Source: a virus. Taken from it: DNA of 22,956 nucleotides. Both the position numbers and the translations under genes were made by a program. The stretch covers positions 1 through 22,956 of the IMG/VR virus record IMGVR_UViG_3300027851_000133; one strand, given 5' to 3'. The notes below the pieces were generated by a model, which was not told the origin of the DNA, did no database searches, and worked only from the letters and a program-made list of their open reading frames with translations. Positions 15,190 through 22,926 of the stretch are shown piece by piece (the first letter of the stretch is position 1; each line of letters opens with the position of its first letter).

Positions 15190-16411
15190 TAGAAGCTCCT
15201 TGCTGGGTATTGCTCATGGGTTGTAGGTTCGAAGCCATCCACAATTCATCTGCGAGAGGATTGGAGTCTGCAGATCGATCCTCGATCTGGCGTGCTTCGT
15301 TGGGACGTAATCGTCCATTCTGGATGGCGCCGTTGAGATATTCGCCACGAGATTTGGCGTCGGTGCGGAATAGAGCACTGCGTTCAAAGCGCAGATAGGT
15401 GTACCCTTGCTCGTATAGTGGGATCCATTTCAACCCACCTGCCTGTTCAATCTGTACAAGATATGGGTCGAGTGTAGAGGAGAGATAGTCGAGGTTGTTC
15501 TGCTCATTGGATTGGTAGGACTGCTTGCCAGTATTAAGTTTGTAAGATGGCAGACCGAAGTAATTCATGACGGCAATATCATTGTCCTGAATCAGTTCCA
15601 GGAACTGGACATCTTTAGGTTGCAGCGTCACTGGTTCGAATTTAGATACTTTATTATCGAGAATGGCGATTCGTCCGCTATTAGTCTCCCCGCTCATAAC
15701 CTCTTCGTACATGGAGCGAACTTTCTGTCGATGCTCTTTATCAGAATCGCCATCTAGCCACAAGATGCCCGCTGCACTTAATCCGTTTTTGAAGAGCGAG
15801 GATTGTGAGCCATAAGCTGCCAACTGCCGCCCAATGGTTTCTCTTGCGTATTGGATCACGCCGCGACCAACAAATCCACTTTCATCAGGATTGATCAAGA
15901 CATGCATGATTTCAACATCAGGGATATAGTCCCAGTGTTGGTTGTTGCCGAAGCGGGTGGCATACCACAGATTTCCATCCACATCGAACACAGGTGCAGT
16001 TTTGTTAGCAGGAAGTATGAATTGTTCACGTGGATATGCAGGAGGTGTCCACACGTAACCATTTCCCCACGCAACCAGCCATTGCATGAGTTGCTTCTTT
16101 AGCTGAAAAGGACTCCACCAGCGGTTTGGCTGTTTTTCGGTGATCCATGCAAGATTGCGTGCTAATGCATCCGGTCGCTGACGGTTGATTTCACCGCTTT
16201 GCTTACTGATGAAGACTTGCAGTGGAAGTTTTGCTACATCATCACTAAGAATGTTTAAGCACCGATATGCAGTCGCAACGTTCTTGGAGGTTTCTGCTGT
16301 GACGACGGGACCCGCCTTGGATTGTGTTCCCATCAGTTCTACAACTTGTGGCAGAGTTTGTTGCGTTGTTACAGCATTGGTAGGGCGATTTAACGCTTTG
16401 CTGAGGATCAT
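15182..16411 (-). CDS. Portal protein, HK97 gp3-like
   Basis: The start is set at the ATG at 16411, with AGGAG 6 nt upstream. A TTG at 16471 is in frame but would overlap the upstream membrane gene fully. The product is 409 aa: residues about 38-65 (TSKNVATAYRCLNILSDDVA), YARETIGRQLAAYGSQSSLFKNG with SAAGIL, a middle NYFGLPSYKLNTGK, and the C-terminal NGRLRPNEARQIEDR, all HK97-portal landmarks. It forms the dodecameric DNA gate at one vertex. Its ATG overlaps the stop of the 52-aa gene (ATGA). Confidence 0.9.
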   Translation of the reverse strand: MILSKALNRPTNAVTTQQTLPQVVELMGTQSKAGPVVTAETSKNVATAYRCLNILSDDVAKLPLQVFISKQSGEINRQRPDALARNLAWITEKQPNRWWSPFQLKKQLMQWLVAWGNGYVWTPPAYPREQFILPANKTAPVFDVDGNLWYATRFGNNQHWDYIPDVEIMHVLINPDESGFVGRGVIQYARETIGRQLAAYGSQSSLFKNGLSAAGILWLDGDSDKEHRQKVRSMYEEVMSGETNSGRIAILDNKVSKFEPVTLQPKDVQFLELIQDNDIAVMNYFGLPSYKLNTGKQSYQSNEQNNLDYLSSTLDPYLVQIEQAGGLKWIPLYEQGYTYLRFERSALFRTDAKSRGEYLNGAIQNGRLRPNEARQIEDRSADSNPLADELWMASNLQPMSNTQQGASNA

Positions 16412-16566
16412 GATTTGCTCCTCGCGATTAGAATCGCTGCGACCAAGCATTCCACACCACCAACGAACCAAGCGGCAATCGGCGAGAGTTTATAAGTCCC
16501 AATCAGGATTGCAATAAAACCGGCTACGAAAAGAATATCGTCAAAATAATTACGGAAATGTTTCAT
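16408..16566 (-). CDS. Tiny two-helix membrane protein, directly before portal
   Basis: The minus strand from the ATG at 16566 to the TGA at 16408 gives 52 aa. It has two hydrophobic segments, about 11-24 (ILFVAGFIAILIGT) and 29-48 (PIAAWFVGGVECLVAAILIA), and a basic end (RSKS). The start shares its A with the upstream stop (TAATG), and the stop overlaps the portal ATG (ATGA). Such precise two-sided coupling supports a real gene. It could be a holin-like or other membrane component, but no family is recognised and no endolysin is near. Confidence 0.7.
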   Translation of the reverse strand: MKHFRNYFDDILFVAGFIAILIGTYKLSPIAAWFVGGVECLVAAILIARSKS

Positions 16567-16919
16567 TAGGATTCATTGCCTTTAGCACGAGCCCAAGTGT
16601 CATGATTGTTGACAGCTTGGATTAGTATGTCGACCTTGGCAACAAGCAACCGCACAGCTTCGGTATGGTTGCTGTCTTGCTTCAGCCAGGCATCCTGCTG
16701 GGCAGAGAGAAATTTCTGCCAGCGCTCATCACGTATCTTGTTTTGTTCGGCTTCCCATTCACGCTGTTTCTCACGTTCTGCATCGCGCTTTTTATCCTGC
16801 AGCTCGATCCATGCAAGTAATTCCTTCCACAGTCGATAAAAGGCGGTAGCGATAATGCCTGCGGCTAAAATCAAAATTCCTACAATGCTGTATTGAAGCC
16901 ATAAGGACTCTGGTGGCAT
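16566..16919 (-). CDS. Small membrane-anchored coiled-coil protein (holin- or spanin-like candidate)
   Basis: This 117-aa protein has one N-terminal membrane segment (about 9-28) followed by a highly charged coiled coil (37-100), rich in Lys, Arg, Glu and Gln. There is no signal cleavage site or lipobox. An AGGAGGG-type ribosome site sits about 10 nt before ATG. It overlaps the 52-aa gene (TAATG), so the two probably act together. Lysis (holin/spanin-like), membrane anchoring of phage DNA or superinfection defence are all possible. The position between terL and portal is unusual for lysis genes, which lowers confidence in a lysis role. Confidence 0.7.
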   Translation of the reverse strand: MPPESLWLQYSIVGILILAAGIIATAFYRLWKELLAWIELQDKKRDAEREKQREWEAEQNKIRDERWQKFLSAQQDAWLKQDSNHTEAVRLLVAKVDILIQAVNNHDTWARAKGNES

Positions 16920-16986
16920 GGGTAACTATCCCTCCTTGGGGTTCGTGATCAACGCGAGTAAGTGAACGAGTTTATGCATAGGCAAC

Positions 16987-17032
16987 AAAAAAGCCGCCCG
17001 ACAGACCTCGTTTGAGGTTCTGCCGGGCGGCT
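16987..17032 (-). terminator. Rho-independent terminator between packaging and head genes
   Basis: On the minus strand AGCCGCCCG pairs with CGGGCGGCT (9 bp), followed inside by a further 8-bp stem with one bulged base and an AAAC-type loop, and then six T. It lies after the 74-aa gene and before the membrane-protein pair. It faces the operon direction. Confidence 0.85.
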
Positions 17033-17147
17033 ATCATTCCGGTGTTTCTTTTTTGTCAGGGACCAGCCCCGACTGCCTTTTATTCAGTTGGAATTTCTGT
17101 TCTAAGTTTAAAACTATCTAGGGGATTTGTCAACCTTGCTATTAAAT

Positions 17148-17213
17148 GATGAACGCCAGGGTGAGGGGGGCACCCTAGCGTTCATCGATGTATATTTTAG
17201 AACGCTAGTTCTA
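17148..17213 (-). promoter_or_regulatory. Alternative-pairing hairpin set upstream of the terminator
   Basis: A 16-bp inverted repeat with one mismatch (17148-17163 with 17171-17186) has a 7-nt loop. Its GAACGCTAG strand (on the minus RNA, 17183-17175) can also pair perfectly over 9 bp with CTAGCGTTC at 17208-17200. A third small hairpin (TAGAAC-N4-GTTCTA, 17198-17213) covers the stop of the 74-aa gene. The two larger pairings exclude each other, as in attenuators. The region 17033-17147 holds no gene that I can support. Confidence 0.5.
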
Positions 17214-17435
17214 TTTTGTCAAGGGCTTTTCAGAATATTCTCCTGTTCGATGCAATATGTCTTTGATATCAGTTAGCTGCTCTACAATTCTAGTCAAGTC
17301 ACCCACGTGCCCCCAGTGATGGTGTGGAGTGCATCCTCGATCGTGTTGCAGTAAGCCGTTCTTTATTTGTCGTAATAGTTTCTCGATCTCTGCCTGCTTT
17401 TCTTCATATACTTCAAGTGCTGTTTTTTCATTCAT
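17211..17435 (-). CDS. Small hypothetical protein after terL
   Basis: The start is set at the second ATG (17435), 6 nt after AGGAG; the first (17441) touches the AGGAG. The product is 74 aa: an N-terminal helix (ALEVYEEKQAEIEKLLRQIK), a central CTPHHHWGHVGDL with three His, then a second helix (IVEQLTDIKDILHRTG). It could be a helical hairpin dimer. The HxxHWGHVGDL stretch is seen in other short prokaryotic and phage proteins, of unknown role. It lies 57 nt after terL and its stop sits in a small hairpin. Confidence 0.6.
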   Translation of the reverse strand: MNEKTALEVYEEKQAEIEKLLRQIKNGLLQHDRGCTPHHHWGHVGDLTRIVEQLTDIKDILHRTGEYSEKPLTK

Positions 17436-17491
17436 GATCATCTCCTAATGATGTCCAAATTACGCCGCCGAAGCTAGTGGAAGTCAAGGAG

Positions 17492-19210
17492 CTACATACC
17501 CCAATCATCTTTGAGGATATCGTCGAGGTTCGTTACTGGATTACGCAGTGCAAGGTCGAGCGCCATGATGAGCGCAACCATGCCGTCAATCTTATCGCGA
17601 CTCTTTTCCTTATCTGGCTTCATATTCCCTGCAGGGTCCAAACGTGCGATGAGATTATCCGCCATCCATGTGAGCACTGGGTGGTTCCCGTGGCGGATCT
17701 TGCCACTGAGGATGAGGCGTTCGAGTTCTTTCATAGGGGGGTTCATGCTGGCATAGCCCTGACCGAATTCCACCATCTTCATGCCCATCTTTTCCAATGT
17801 TTGGGTCACACTGGACGCGCCCCATCGATCAAAGGCTGCTTGCTTGATCGTGAAGTTTCTGGCGTCTTTCTCGAGTTGGGCATAAATAAAATCATGGTCG
17901 ATATGGTTTCCGGGTGTGGCTTCGATATAGCCATCCTTCACCCATTGTTTGATCATCCTAGCGTCATCCGGAGAACGATAGTTCGGCTCCACGTCGAGCG
18001 TATCTTCGGGTATCCAGAAGCGGCAGACAATATCAAAGTATTCATCTGGTGCAGGGAACGCCATCACGAAGGCGGTGATATCCGAGACACTCGAAAGGTC
18101 GAGCCCGCCAAATGTTGTGCGCTTCTTCAGTTTCTCCGGCTTTTCGAGTGCAGGGATGGGATCTGCCTTGCCTGCTTCGCGCCACTTCTCCATGTTCGTC
18201 CACTTGACGGTGCCAGTCACCCATACGTTGAGCTCGCGGCGCAGGAAGTTATTGAGCGCAGCCGCCATCTGTGAAGCACGCTTGGCTTTCATGCGCAGAT
18301 CTTCGAGGGATTTGGATACTCCGAGGTTTGGGTTTGCTTTGATCCAGACTTCTTCATCTTGCCAGTCATCGTCTTCATCAAGGGTATAGATCAACCCGAA
18401 CCAAGTATCGTCGATGTAGCTGCCATCTTTCCAGCCTTCGAGCACTTTACGGGTGTATTCATGCTTTTCAAAGCAGACGCTTTTGCGGTTATCACCTGCA
18501 GTGGTGATCATGATGATCATTGGCTGTTCGCGGGCGCCGGTGGCAGTTTCGAGAAGTTCGAGCGTTTCGCGGTTCTTGTGAGCGTGAAGTTCATCGACGA
18601 TGGCGCCATGAACATTCAAACCATCCATGCTATCCGAATCACCACCCAGTGGTTCATACTTACTGGATGTGTCTTCGAGACTGAGATTGTCTTTATAGAT
18701 TTTGATGTATTTCTTCAGGGTCTTGTTCTTGCGCACCATGCGGATGGCTTCCTGATGCACAATGCGTGCCTGGTCGCGCTTGGTTGCAGCACTGTAAACC
18801 TCTGCACCTGGCTCCCCATCGGCAAAGCCTAAATACAAACCATCACTAGCCCCGTCTGTAGATTTCCCGTTCTTGCGTGCCACTTCTGTATATGACGATC
18901 TGAAGCGGCGCGTGCCATCCTCGCGCATCCAGCCATACATGCACCAGGTGCGGAACTGTTGCCACGGTTCAAGGATAAGATTCTCCCCTGCCCATTTTCC
19001 CTTGGAGTGTTTGAGCATCCCCTTAAAGCGCAGAACAAGTTCAGCAGCTTCTCTGTCAAAGTAAAGCCCACGTTCATGTCCGTGCTCCAAATCATGAAAA
19101 TGACGCTCACAGGCAAGCCTCACCCATTTGCAGGCTACGATCTTGCCATCGATGACATCCTGTGCGTATTGTTCGGCAGGGTGTAGATGTACCTTCCTGG
19201 TTCTTGCCAT
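17492..19210 (-). CDS. terL: Terminase large subunit (TerL)
   Basis: This 572-aa DNA-packaging motor has an ATPase domain with Walker A ARKNGKST (111-118), Walker B AIVDE (203-207) and the coupling motif TTAGD (236-240). A nuclease domain follows with acidic candidates Asp371 in GGLDLS, Asp461 in AFDRWG and Asp542 in DKIDGM. The N-terminal 80 residues include the LEPWQ adenine-binding-like motif (80-84). It docks on the portal, cuts the concatemer and pumps DNA into the prohead. It starts 1 nt after the TerS2 stop, a normal TerS-TerL pair. All motifs appear intact. Confidence 0.95.
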   Translation of the reverse strand: MARTRKVHLHPAEQYAQDVIDGKIVACKWVRLACERHFHDLEHGHERGLYFDREAAELVLRFKGMLKHSKGKWAGENLILEPWQQFRTWCMYGWMREDGTRRFRSSYTEVARKNGKSTDGASDGLYLGFADGEPGAEVYSAATKRDQARIVHQEAIRMVRKNKTLKKYIKIYKDNLSLEDTSSKYEPLGGDSDSMDGLNVHGAIVDELHAHKNRETLELLETATGAREQPMIIMITTAGDNRKSVCFEKHEYTRKVLEGWKDGSYIDDTWFGLIYTLDEDDDWQDEEVWIKANPNLGVSKSLEDLRMKAKRASQMAAALNNFLRRELNVWVTGTVKWTNMEKWREAGKADPIPALEKPEKLKKRTTFGGLDLSSVSDITAFVMAFPAPDEYFDIVCRFWIPEDTLDVEPNYRSPDDARMIKQWVKDGYIEATPGNHIDHDFIYAQLEKDARNFTIKQAAFDRWGASSVTQTLEKMGMKMVEFGQGYASMNPPMKELERLILSGKIRHGNHPVLTWMADNLIARLDPAGNMKPDKEKSRDKIDGMVALIMALDLALRNPVTNLDDILKDDWGM

Positions 19211-19211
19211 C

Positions 19212-19694
19212 TCACTGTTTGGATCCTTTTTCGCGTTTTCGTGTGAGAATGGATTTCATCTCGTCGTCTTCGGTTGGCATCTCCACCTTTAGCCGTGATC
19301 TGGCAGATGGTGTCATGCCAAACTCGGAAGAGATACGTAGCATGCGGTCCATTGCACTGGTCTTGATACCCATCCACGGGTTTTGGTAAGCATTACCTTT
19401 GTCTGAGAATAAAACTTCTCCCTCTTTTTCGACCTCACCACACGCTTTCACATAATCACCCCATGCCTGGCAATAGGCAACGAGCACAGCACGGTCTATA
19501 GCTGTGATAATGCGTAACGTTTTAAGCTCCGCTGTGATGCGATGCCACTCTTCGAGAGCCGGTCCATCCAGATGATCAGGTGGCGGTGGAATGACAACAT
19601 TCGGCTTCGGTTCTTTGTCATTGACTTTCCGCTTGCCCGGATTACCTTCAAGCTTTTTCTTTTCAGTTGGTTTTGGTTTTCTGCCCCGTGTCAC
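19212..19694 (-). CDS. terS: Terminase small subunit, P27 family (copy 2)
   Basis: This 160-aa protein starts at GTG, overlapping the upstream stop (GTGA), with GGAGG 4 nt upstream. It shows the P27 signature GRKPKPTEKKKLEGNPGKR at the N-terminus, then EPKPNVVIPPPPDHL, a helical core (EEWHRITAELKTL, AIDRAVLVAYCQAW) and the C-terminal EFGMTPSARSRLK. TerS recognises the pac/cos site and feeds DNA to TerL. It lies immediately before terL, so it is the more likely working partner. A second, diverged copy is at 22450-22926. Confidence 0.9.
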   Translation of the reverse strand: MTRGRKPKPTEKKKLEGNPGKRKVNDKEPKPNVVIPPPPDHLDGPALEEWHRITAELKTLRIITAIDRAVLVAYCQAWGDYVKACGEVEKEGEVLFSDKGNAYQNPWMGIKTSAMDRMLRISSEFGMTPSARSRLKVEMPTEDDEMKSILTRKREKGSKQ

Positions 19695-21112
19695 TGTTCC
19701 TCCAATACTGGGTGCTGACCGGTCATGACGTGCCAGCGCTCCAGCCCCACAGCAATATATTTCGGGTCGTTATCCATTGCATGACAGACTCTGCCGGTGC
19801 GTTCACAGGCTGCGAGTGTGGTGCCTGACCCTGAGAAAAGATCAAGGACGATATCCCCAGGCTGGGATGAGTTGAGAATCGCACGCTCAACGAGTTCGAG
19901 CGGTTTCATCATGGGATGCTCTTCGCTCTTGCGCGGTCGGTCGATGAACCACGTGTCTGATTGCTTGCGATCGGGGACCTCGCAGACTCTGGGAGCGTCA
20001 CTCTTCCAGCCGTACCAGATCGGTTCGTACTGGGCGTGATAATCCTTGCGCGATAAGACCATTTGGTCTTTGACCCATACAATGGTGCTCGACCAGTGAA
20101 AGCCGATCTTGCGCAGTTCGCTATCGATGACGGGCCATTCTTCGCCACCCATCACTGCATAAATGACAGCACCCGGTACCGTGGCACGCCATAACTGGGC
20201 GACGAACAACTCCACGAAGATGATGAACTGCTCGCCAAGGTTGTCGTTGTTGATCTGTCTCTTCTTGAAAGTGGGATGCTCGCTGCCACCATAGTCCACA
20301 TTCCACGGTGCGTCGGTCCAGACCAGCTTCGCCAATTCACCAGCCATAAGCCGCTCGACGTCGTTACGTTGCGTGGAATCGCCGCACATGAGGCGATGCT
20401 TGCCGAGTTGATAGACCTGCCCGGGCTGCACCTGCCACTTGGCTTGTAGCTCTTCGGCTTTGTCGGGTTGCCCTCCAGGGTCCGCTACGGTTGCCTGGGG
20501 TGCCTCTGTTGCTGTAGAAACGCCCACCAGGTCGTCCAAGTCTGCGGGGGTGAAACCAGTGAAGAGGTCGCCGGTGGTCTGGGTGATTTCACGCAGCACG
20601 TCCACATCCCATTCACTTAGGTCGCCCAGGCGGTTATCCGCGATGCCATAACCTGCTGCGGTCGCAGGGTCATCCTCGACGAAGACCACAGCAATGTGAC
20701 TCCAGCCCAGTTCCTTGGCAGCACGATACGTACCATTGCCCGCTTCGATCTTGTTGTTCTGTAGGCGGTTGACCACGATGGGCTTGCGCTGTCCGTAGGC
20801 TTGAAGCGATGATTTAATCCCTGCCACGTCGTGACCAATGCGGGCATTGGCGGGATCTTCATGCAGGGTTTGTATCCGTACAGTCAATGGTTGTAGTGAT
20901 TCGACAATATAAGAAAGGTCTGGGTTAGAAATCTTTTTAAGCATTTCACCCGGCGTTTTTTCTCCGGGTTCTTTCAAAAGTTCATAACCTGTTTTACATA
21001 ATGGGCACTTGATTACGCTTCCCTTGCGCGGATTTGTTACCCATTCATCGGCTACGGTTGTCTCACATGAAGGGCAAGTAAATATCGTGCCTTTTGCTTC
21101 TTCTTGTCCCAT
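19691..21112 (-). CDS. ParB-domain DNA methyltransferase B (zinc ribbon; DAPW motif)
   Basis: This 473-aa protein has three parts. Residues 10-42 are a zinc ribbon (Cys13-x2-Cys16, Cys36-x2-Cys39) absent from its neighbour. Residues 68-190 are a ParB/Srx-like domain with IEAGNGTYRAAKELGW (122-137), which usually binds DNA or a nucleotide. Residues 228-465 are the AdoMet-dependent methyltransferase: CGDST (243-247), catalytic motif IV DAPW (267-270), HPMMKPLEL (399-407) and AdoMet motif FSGSGTT (426-432). The DxPx-type motif IV and the order catalytic-then-AdoMet indicate a beta-class N6-adenine methyltransferase. It starts 3 nt after methyltransferase A and overlaps TerS2. The target site is unknown, and no restriction nuclease is seen nearby. 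Confidence 0.9.
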   Translation of the reverse strand: MGQEEAKGTIFTCPSCETTVADEWVTNPRKGSVIKCPLCKTGYELLKEPGEKTPGEMLKKISNPDLSYIVESLQPLTVRIQTLHEDPANARIGHDVAGIKSSLQAYGQRKPIVVNRLQNNKIEAGNGTYRAAKELGWSHIAVVFVEDDPATAAGYGIADNRLGDLSEWDVDVLREITQTTGDLFTGFTPADLDDLVGVSTATEAPQATVADPGGQPDKAEELQAKWQVQPGQVYQLGKHRLMCGDSTQRNDVERLMAGELAKLVWTDAPWNVDYGGSEHPTFKKRQINNDNLGEQFIIFVELFVAQLWRATVPGAVIYAVMGGEEWPVIDSELRKIGFHWSSTIVWVKDQMVLSRKDYHAQYEPIWYGWKSDAPRVCEVPDRKQSDTWFIDRPRKSEEHPMMKPLELVERAILNSSQPGDIVLDLFSGSGTTLAACERTGRVCHAMDNDPKYIAVGLERWHVMTGQHPVLEEQ

Positions 21113-21115
21113 TAT

Positions 21116-22453
21116 CTATATCCTCTCTGGCATGTTGCCAGTCATCACATGCCAGCGTTCCAAGCTGGCTGCCAAGTATGCGGGGTCGATCTCGTTCGCA
21201 ATGCACTCACGGTTCAGCACTTCGCAAGCGATCAGGGTCGTTCCCGATCCATTGAACGGCTCGAAGACTGTCTCCCCTGGCTTGGTGTAGAGCAGGATGT
21301 GCCGTGCAGGAATCTCCAAGGGGAATGCAGCGATGTGACCATTTGCACCGGCAGTGCCTTTGATGTCATCCCAGTACGAACGCAGCGCCCATTTCTGACC
21401 GGTCTTTTCCTGTCCGCGCTGCTTGCCATAGCGGCTGTAAAAGACTTCGAGCAGGTTCACATCCTGCTCGTTGAGCACGTCATCAAACTGGATGGGCTCA
21501 CCTTCATCGTGTTCAAACGTGCCGAAGAACTCACTATGCTGGTCGATCAGATCTGTCTTCGGCGACACGGATGCAAGCTGCCCTTCCTTCAGCCAGTGAC
21601 GCACGTGGCGCAAGTTCCAGCCGAGCGGGTAGAGTGCGTTCATCCACTTATCAATAAGCAACAGCACCTGCCGCTTTTTCTTTTTTTCGAATGCCGTTGT
21701 GAAGCCGGTACTGGTATTGATCACGATGCGCGACTCGTCCACGCGGGTGACCTTTGCCATGATGGCTGCCACTCGTGCGATGAACTCATCGATCTCAGCT
21801 TCGCTCTTCTCACGCTCGTATTCCTTGCCCACCCAATAAGGTGGCGACGTGACAGTCAGTGCTGCAGCTCCGACCCAGCCGAGGCGTTCGATATCCAGTT
21901 GGGTGGAATCTCCACAGTAGAGGATGTGCCTTCCAACTGCCCAAGTCTGCCCGGGTGCGGTCCCCCACTTTTCTTGCAGCTCTTTCAGCTTGTTATCGTC
22001 TTCATCTTGCGGACCCGGATCCACCAGCAAACCACCACCGCGTTCGCCAAGCACGTCGCGGATCTCACCCTCTGTAAAGCCGGTAAACAAATCGTCGATA
22101 GTTGGCATCAAAGCGCCGAGCGCATCCAAGTCCCACTGGCTGAGATCACTCAGGCGGTTGTCAGCAATTCCAAACGCCGCTGCTGTTGCTGGATCATCTT
22201 CGACGAAGACCACGGCAATATGACTCCAGCCAAGTTTCTTTGCGGCCTGCCATGTGCCGTTACCTGCTTCGATCTTGCCGTTCTGCAATCGGTTCGCGAT
22301 GATAGGCTTGCGCTGACCGTAAGCCTTGAGTGATGAGGCAATGCGATCAAGCGCGTGACCTGTCCGCGCATTGGCAGGGTCCACGTGCAGTTCGTCTATC
22401 GGAACCGCTAGGACTCTCAGCCCCTCAGCAATGTAGTTGAGTTCATCTGTCAT
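21116..22453 (-). CDS. ParB-domain DNA methyltransferase A (TSPPY motif)
   Basis: This 445-aa protein is similar in design to methyltransferase B but lacks the zinc ribbon. Residues 7-126 are the ParB-like domain (IEAGNGTWQAAKKLGW, 61-76), about two-thirds identical to that of B by eye. Residues 168-440 are the methyltransferase: CGDST (180-184), motif IV TSPPY (202-206), HIAAFPLEIP (373-382) and AdoMet motif FNGSGTT (400-406). S/TPPY is common in N4-cytosine enzymes, though some N6-adenine enzymes also have it. It overlaps TerS1 by 4 nt (ATGA) and ends 3 nt before B, so the two are made together. A protective, packaging-related or epigenetic role is inferred. Confidence 0.9.
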   Translation of the reverse strand: MTDELNYIAEGLRVLAVPIDELHVDPANARTGHALDRIASSLKAYGQRKPIIANRLQNGKIEAGNGTWQAAKKLGWSHIAVVFVEDDPATAAAFGIADNRLSDLSQWDLDALGALMPTIDDLFTGFTEGEIRDVLGERGGGLLVDPGPQDEDDNKLKELQEKWGTAPGQTWAVGRHILYCGDSTQLDIERLGWVGAAALTVTSPPYWVGKEYEREKSEAEIDEFIARVAAIMAKVTRVDESRIVINTSTGFTTAFEKKKKRQVLLLIDKWMNALYPLGWNLRHVRHWLKEGQLASVSPKTDLIDQHSEFFGTFEHDEGEPIQFDDVLNEQDVNLLEVFYSRYGKQRGQEKTGQKWALRSYWDDIKGTAGANGHIAAFPLEIPARHILLYTKPGETVFEPFNGSGTTLIACEVLNRECIANEIDPAYLAASLERWHVMTGNMPERI

Positions 22454-22926
22454 CTTGATACCGTCACTCGCTGTCCAAACAGCATTCTTTCAAGTTCTTG
22501 ATCTGGGTCGAGCATATCCGTTTTGACACGTGATCTGCTCGATGGTGTCATGCCGAATTCCGCGCCCAGTTTGTTGAGTTGGTCAAGTGCCCTGTTTGCA
22601 ATTGAGAGGTAGGGATTTTGGATGATGTTCCCTGCCGCTGTTTTGATGATCTCGCCTTTCTCGCGAACCATCCTCTCTGCCTTGACCCATCGCACGTATA
22701 TCGTGCAATACATTGCGAGTGCATCCTTATCAATGGTGGTGACCAGTCCTAGTGGATGCAGCTCGCGAACCACCGATTTCCATTTTTCTTTTTCAGCGTC
22801 GCTCAAGTGCTCCGGTGGTTTTGGCATGACGACTCTTGGCTTTGGTTCGGCGTGATTGATAGCACGCTTGCCAGGATTGCCAGCCAGCAACTTGAGCGCT
22901 GTTGGTTTTGGTTTTCGTCCTTGCAT
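22450..22926 (-). CDS. terS: Terminase small subunit, P27 family (copy 1)
   Basis: This 158-aa protein has the same layout as the copy at 19212-19694: GRKPKPTALKLLAGNPGKR, EPKPRVVMPKPPEHL, a helical core and EFGMTPSSRSRVK. The sequences are clearly related but well diverged, so the duplication is not recent. An AGGCGG ribosome site lies 4 nt before ATG. It is followed (ATGA) by methyltransferase A rather than by TerL. It is intact and could be a second DNA-recognition subunit, or a former TerS kept for another task. The upstream flank (22927-22956) is too short to judge for a promoter. Confidence 0.85.
   Translation of the reverse strand: MQGRKPKPTALKLLAGNPGKRAINHAEPKPRVVMPKPPEHLSDAEKEKWKSVVRELHPLGLVTTIDKDALAMYCTIYVRWVKAERMVREKGEIIKTAAGNIIQNPYLSIANRALDQLNKLGAEFGMTPSSRSRVKTDMLDPDQELERMLFGQRVTVSR

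Noticed and set aside
15216-15229. Short match to the tRNA T arm (GTAGGTTCGAA) inside the portal gene, a possible second att site
   Set aside because: Only about 11 bases match, it lies within an intact essential gene, and it has no other tRNA-like sequence around it.
16412-16471. TTG start extending the portal protein by 20 residues
   Set aside because: It would read through the coupled 52-aa gene and lacks a better ribosome site than the ATG at 16411 with AGGAG.
21104-22333. Plus-strand frame of 409 codons opposite methyltransferase A
   Set aside because: It is a shadow of a gene with complete ParB and methyltransferase motifs.
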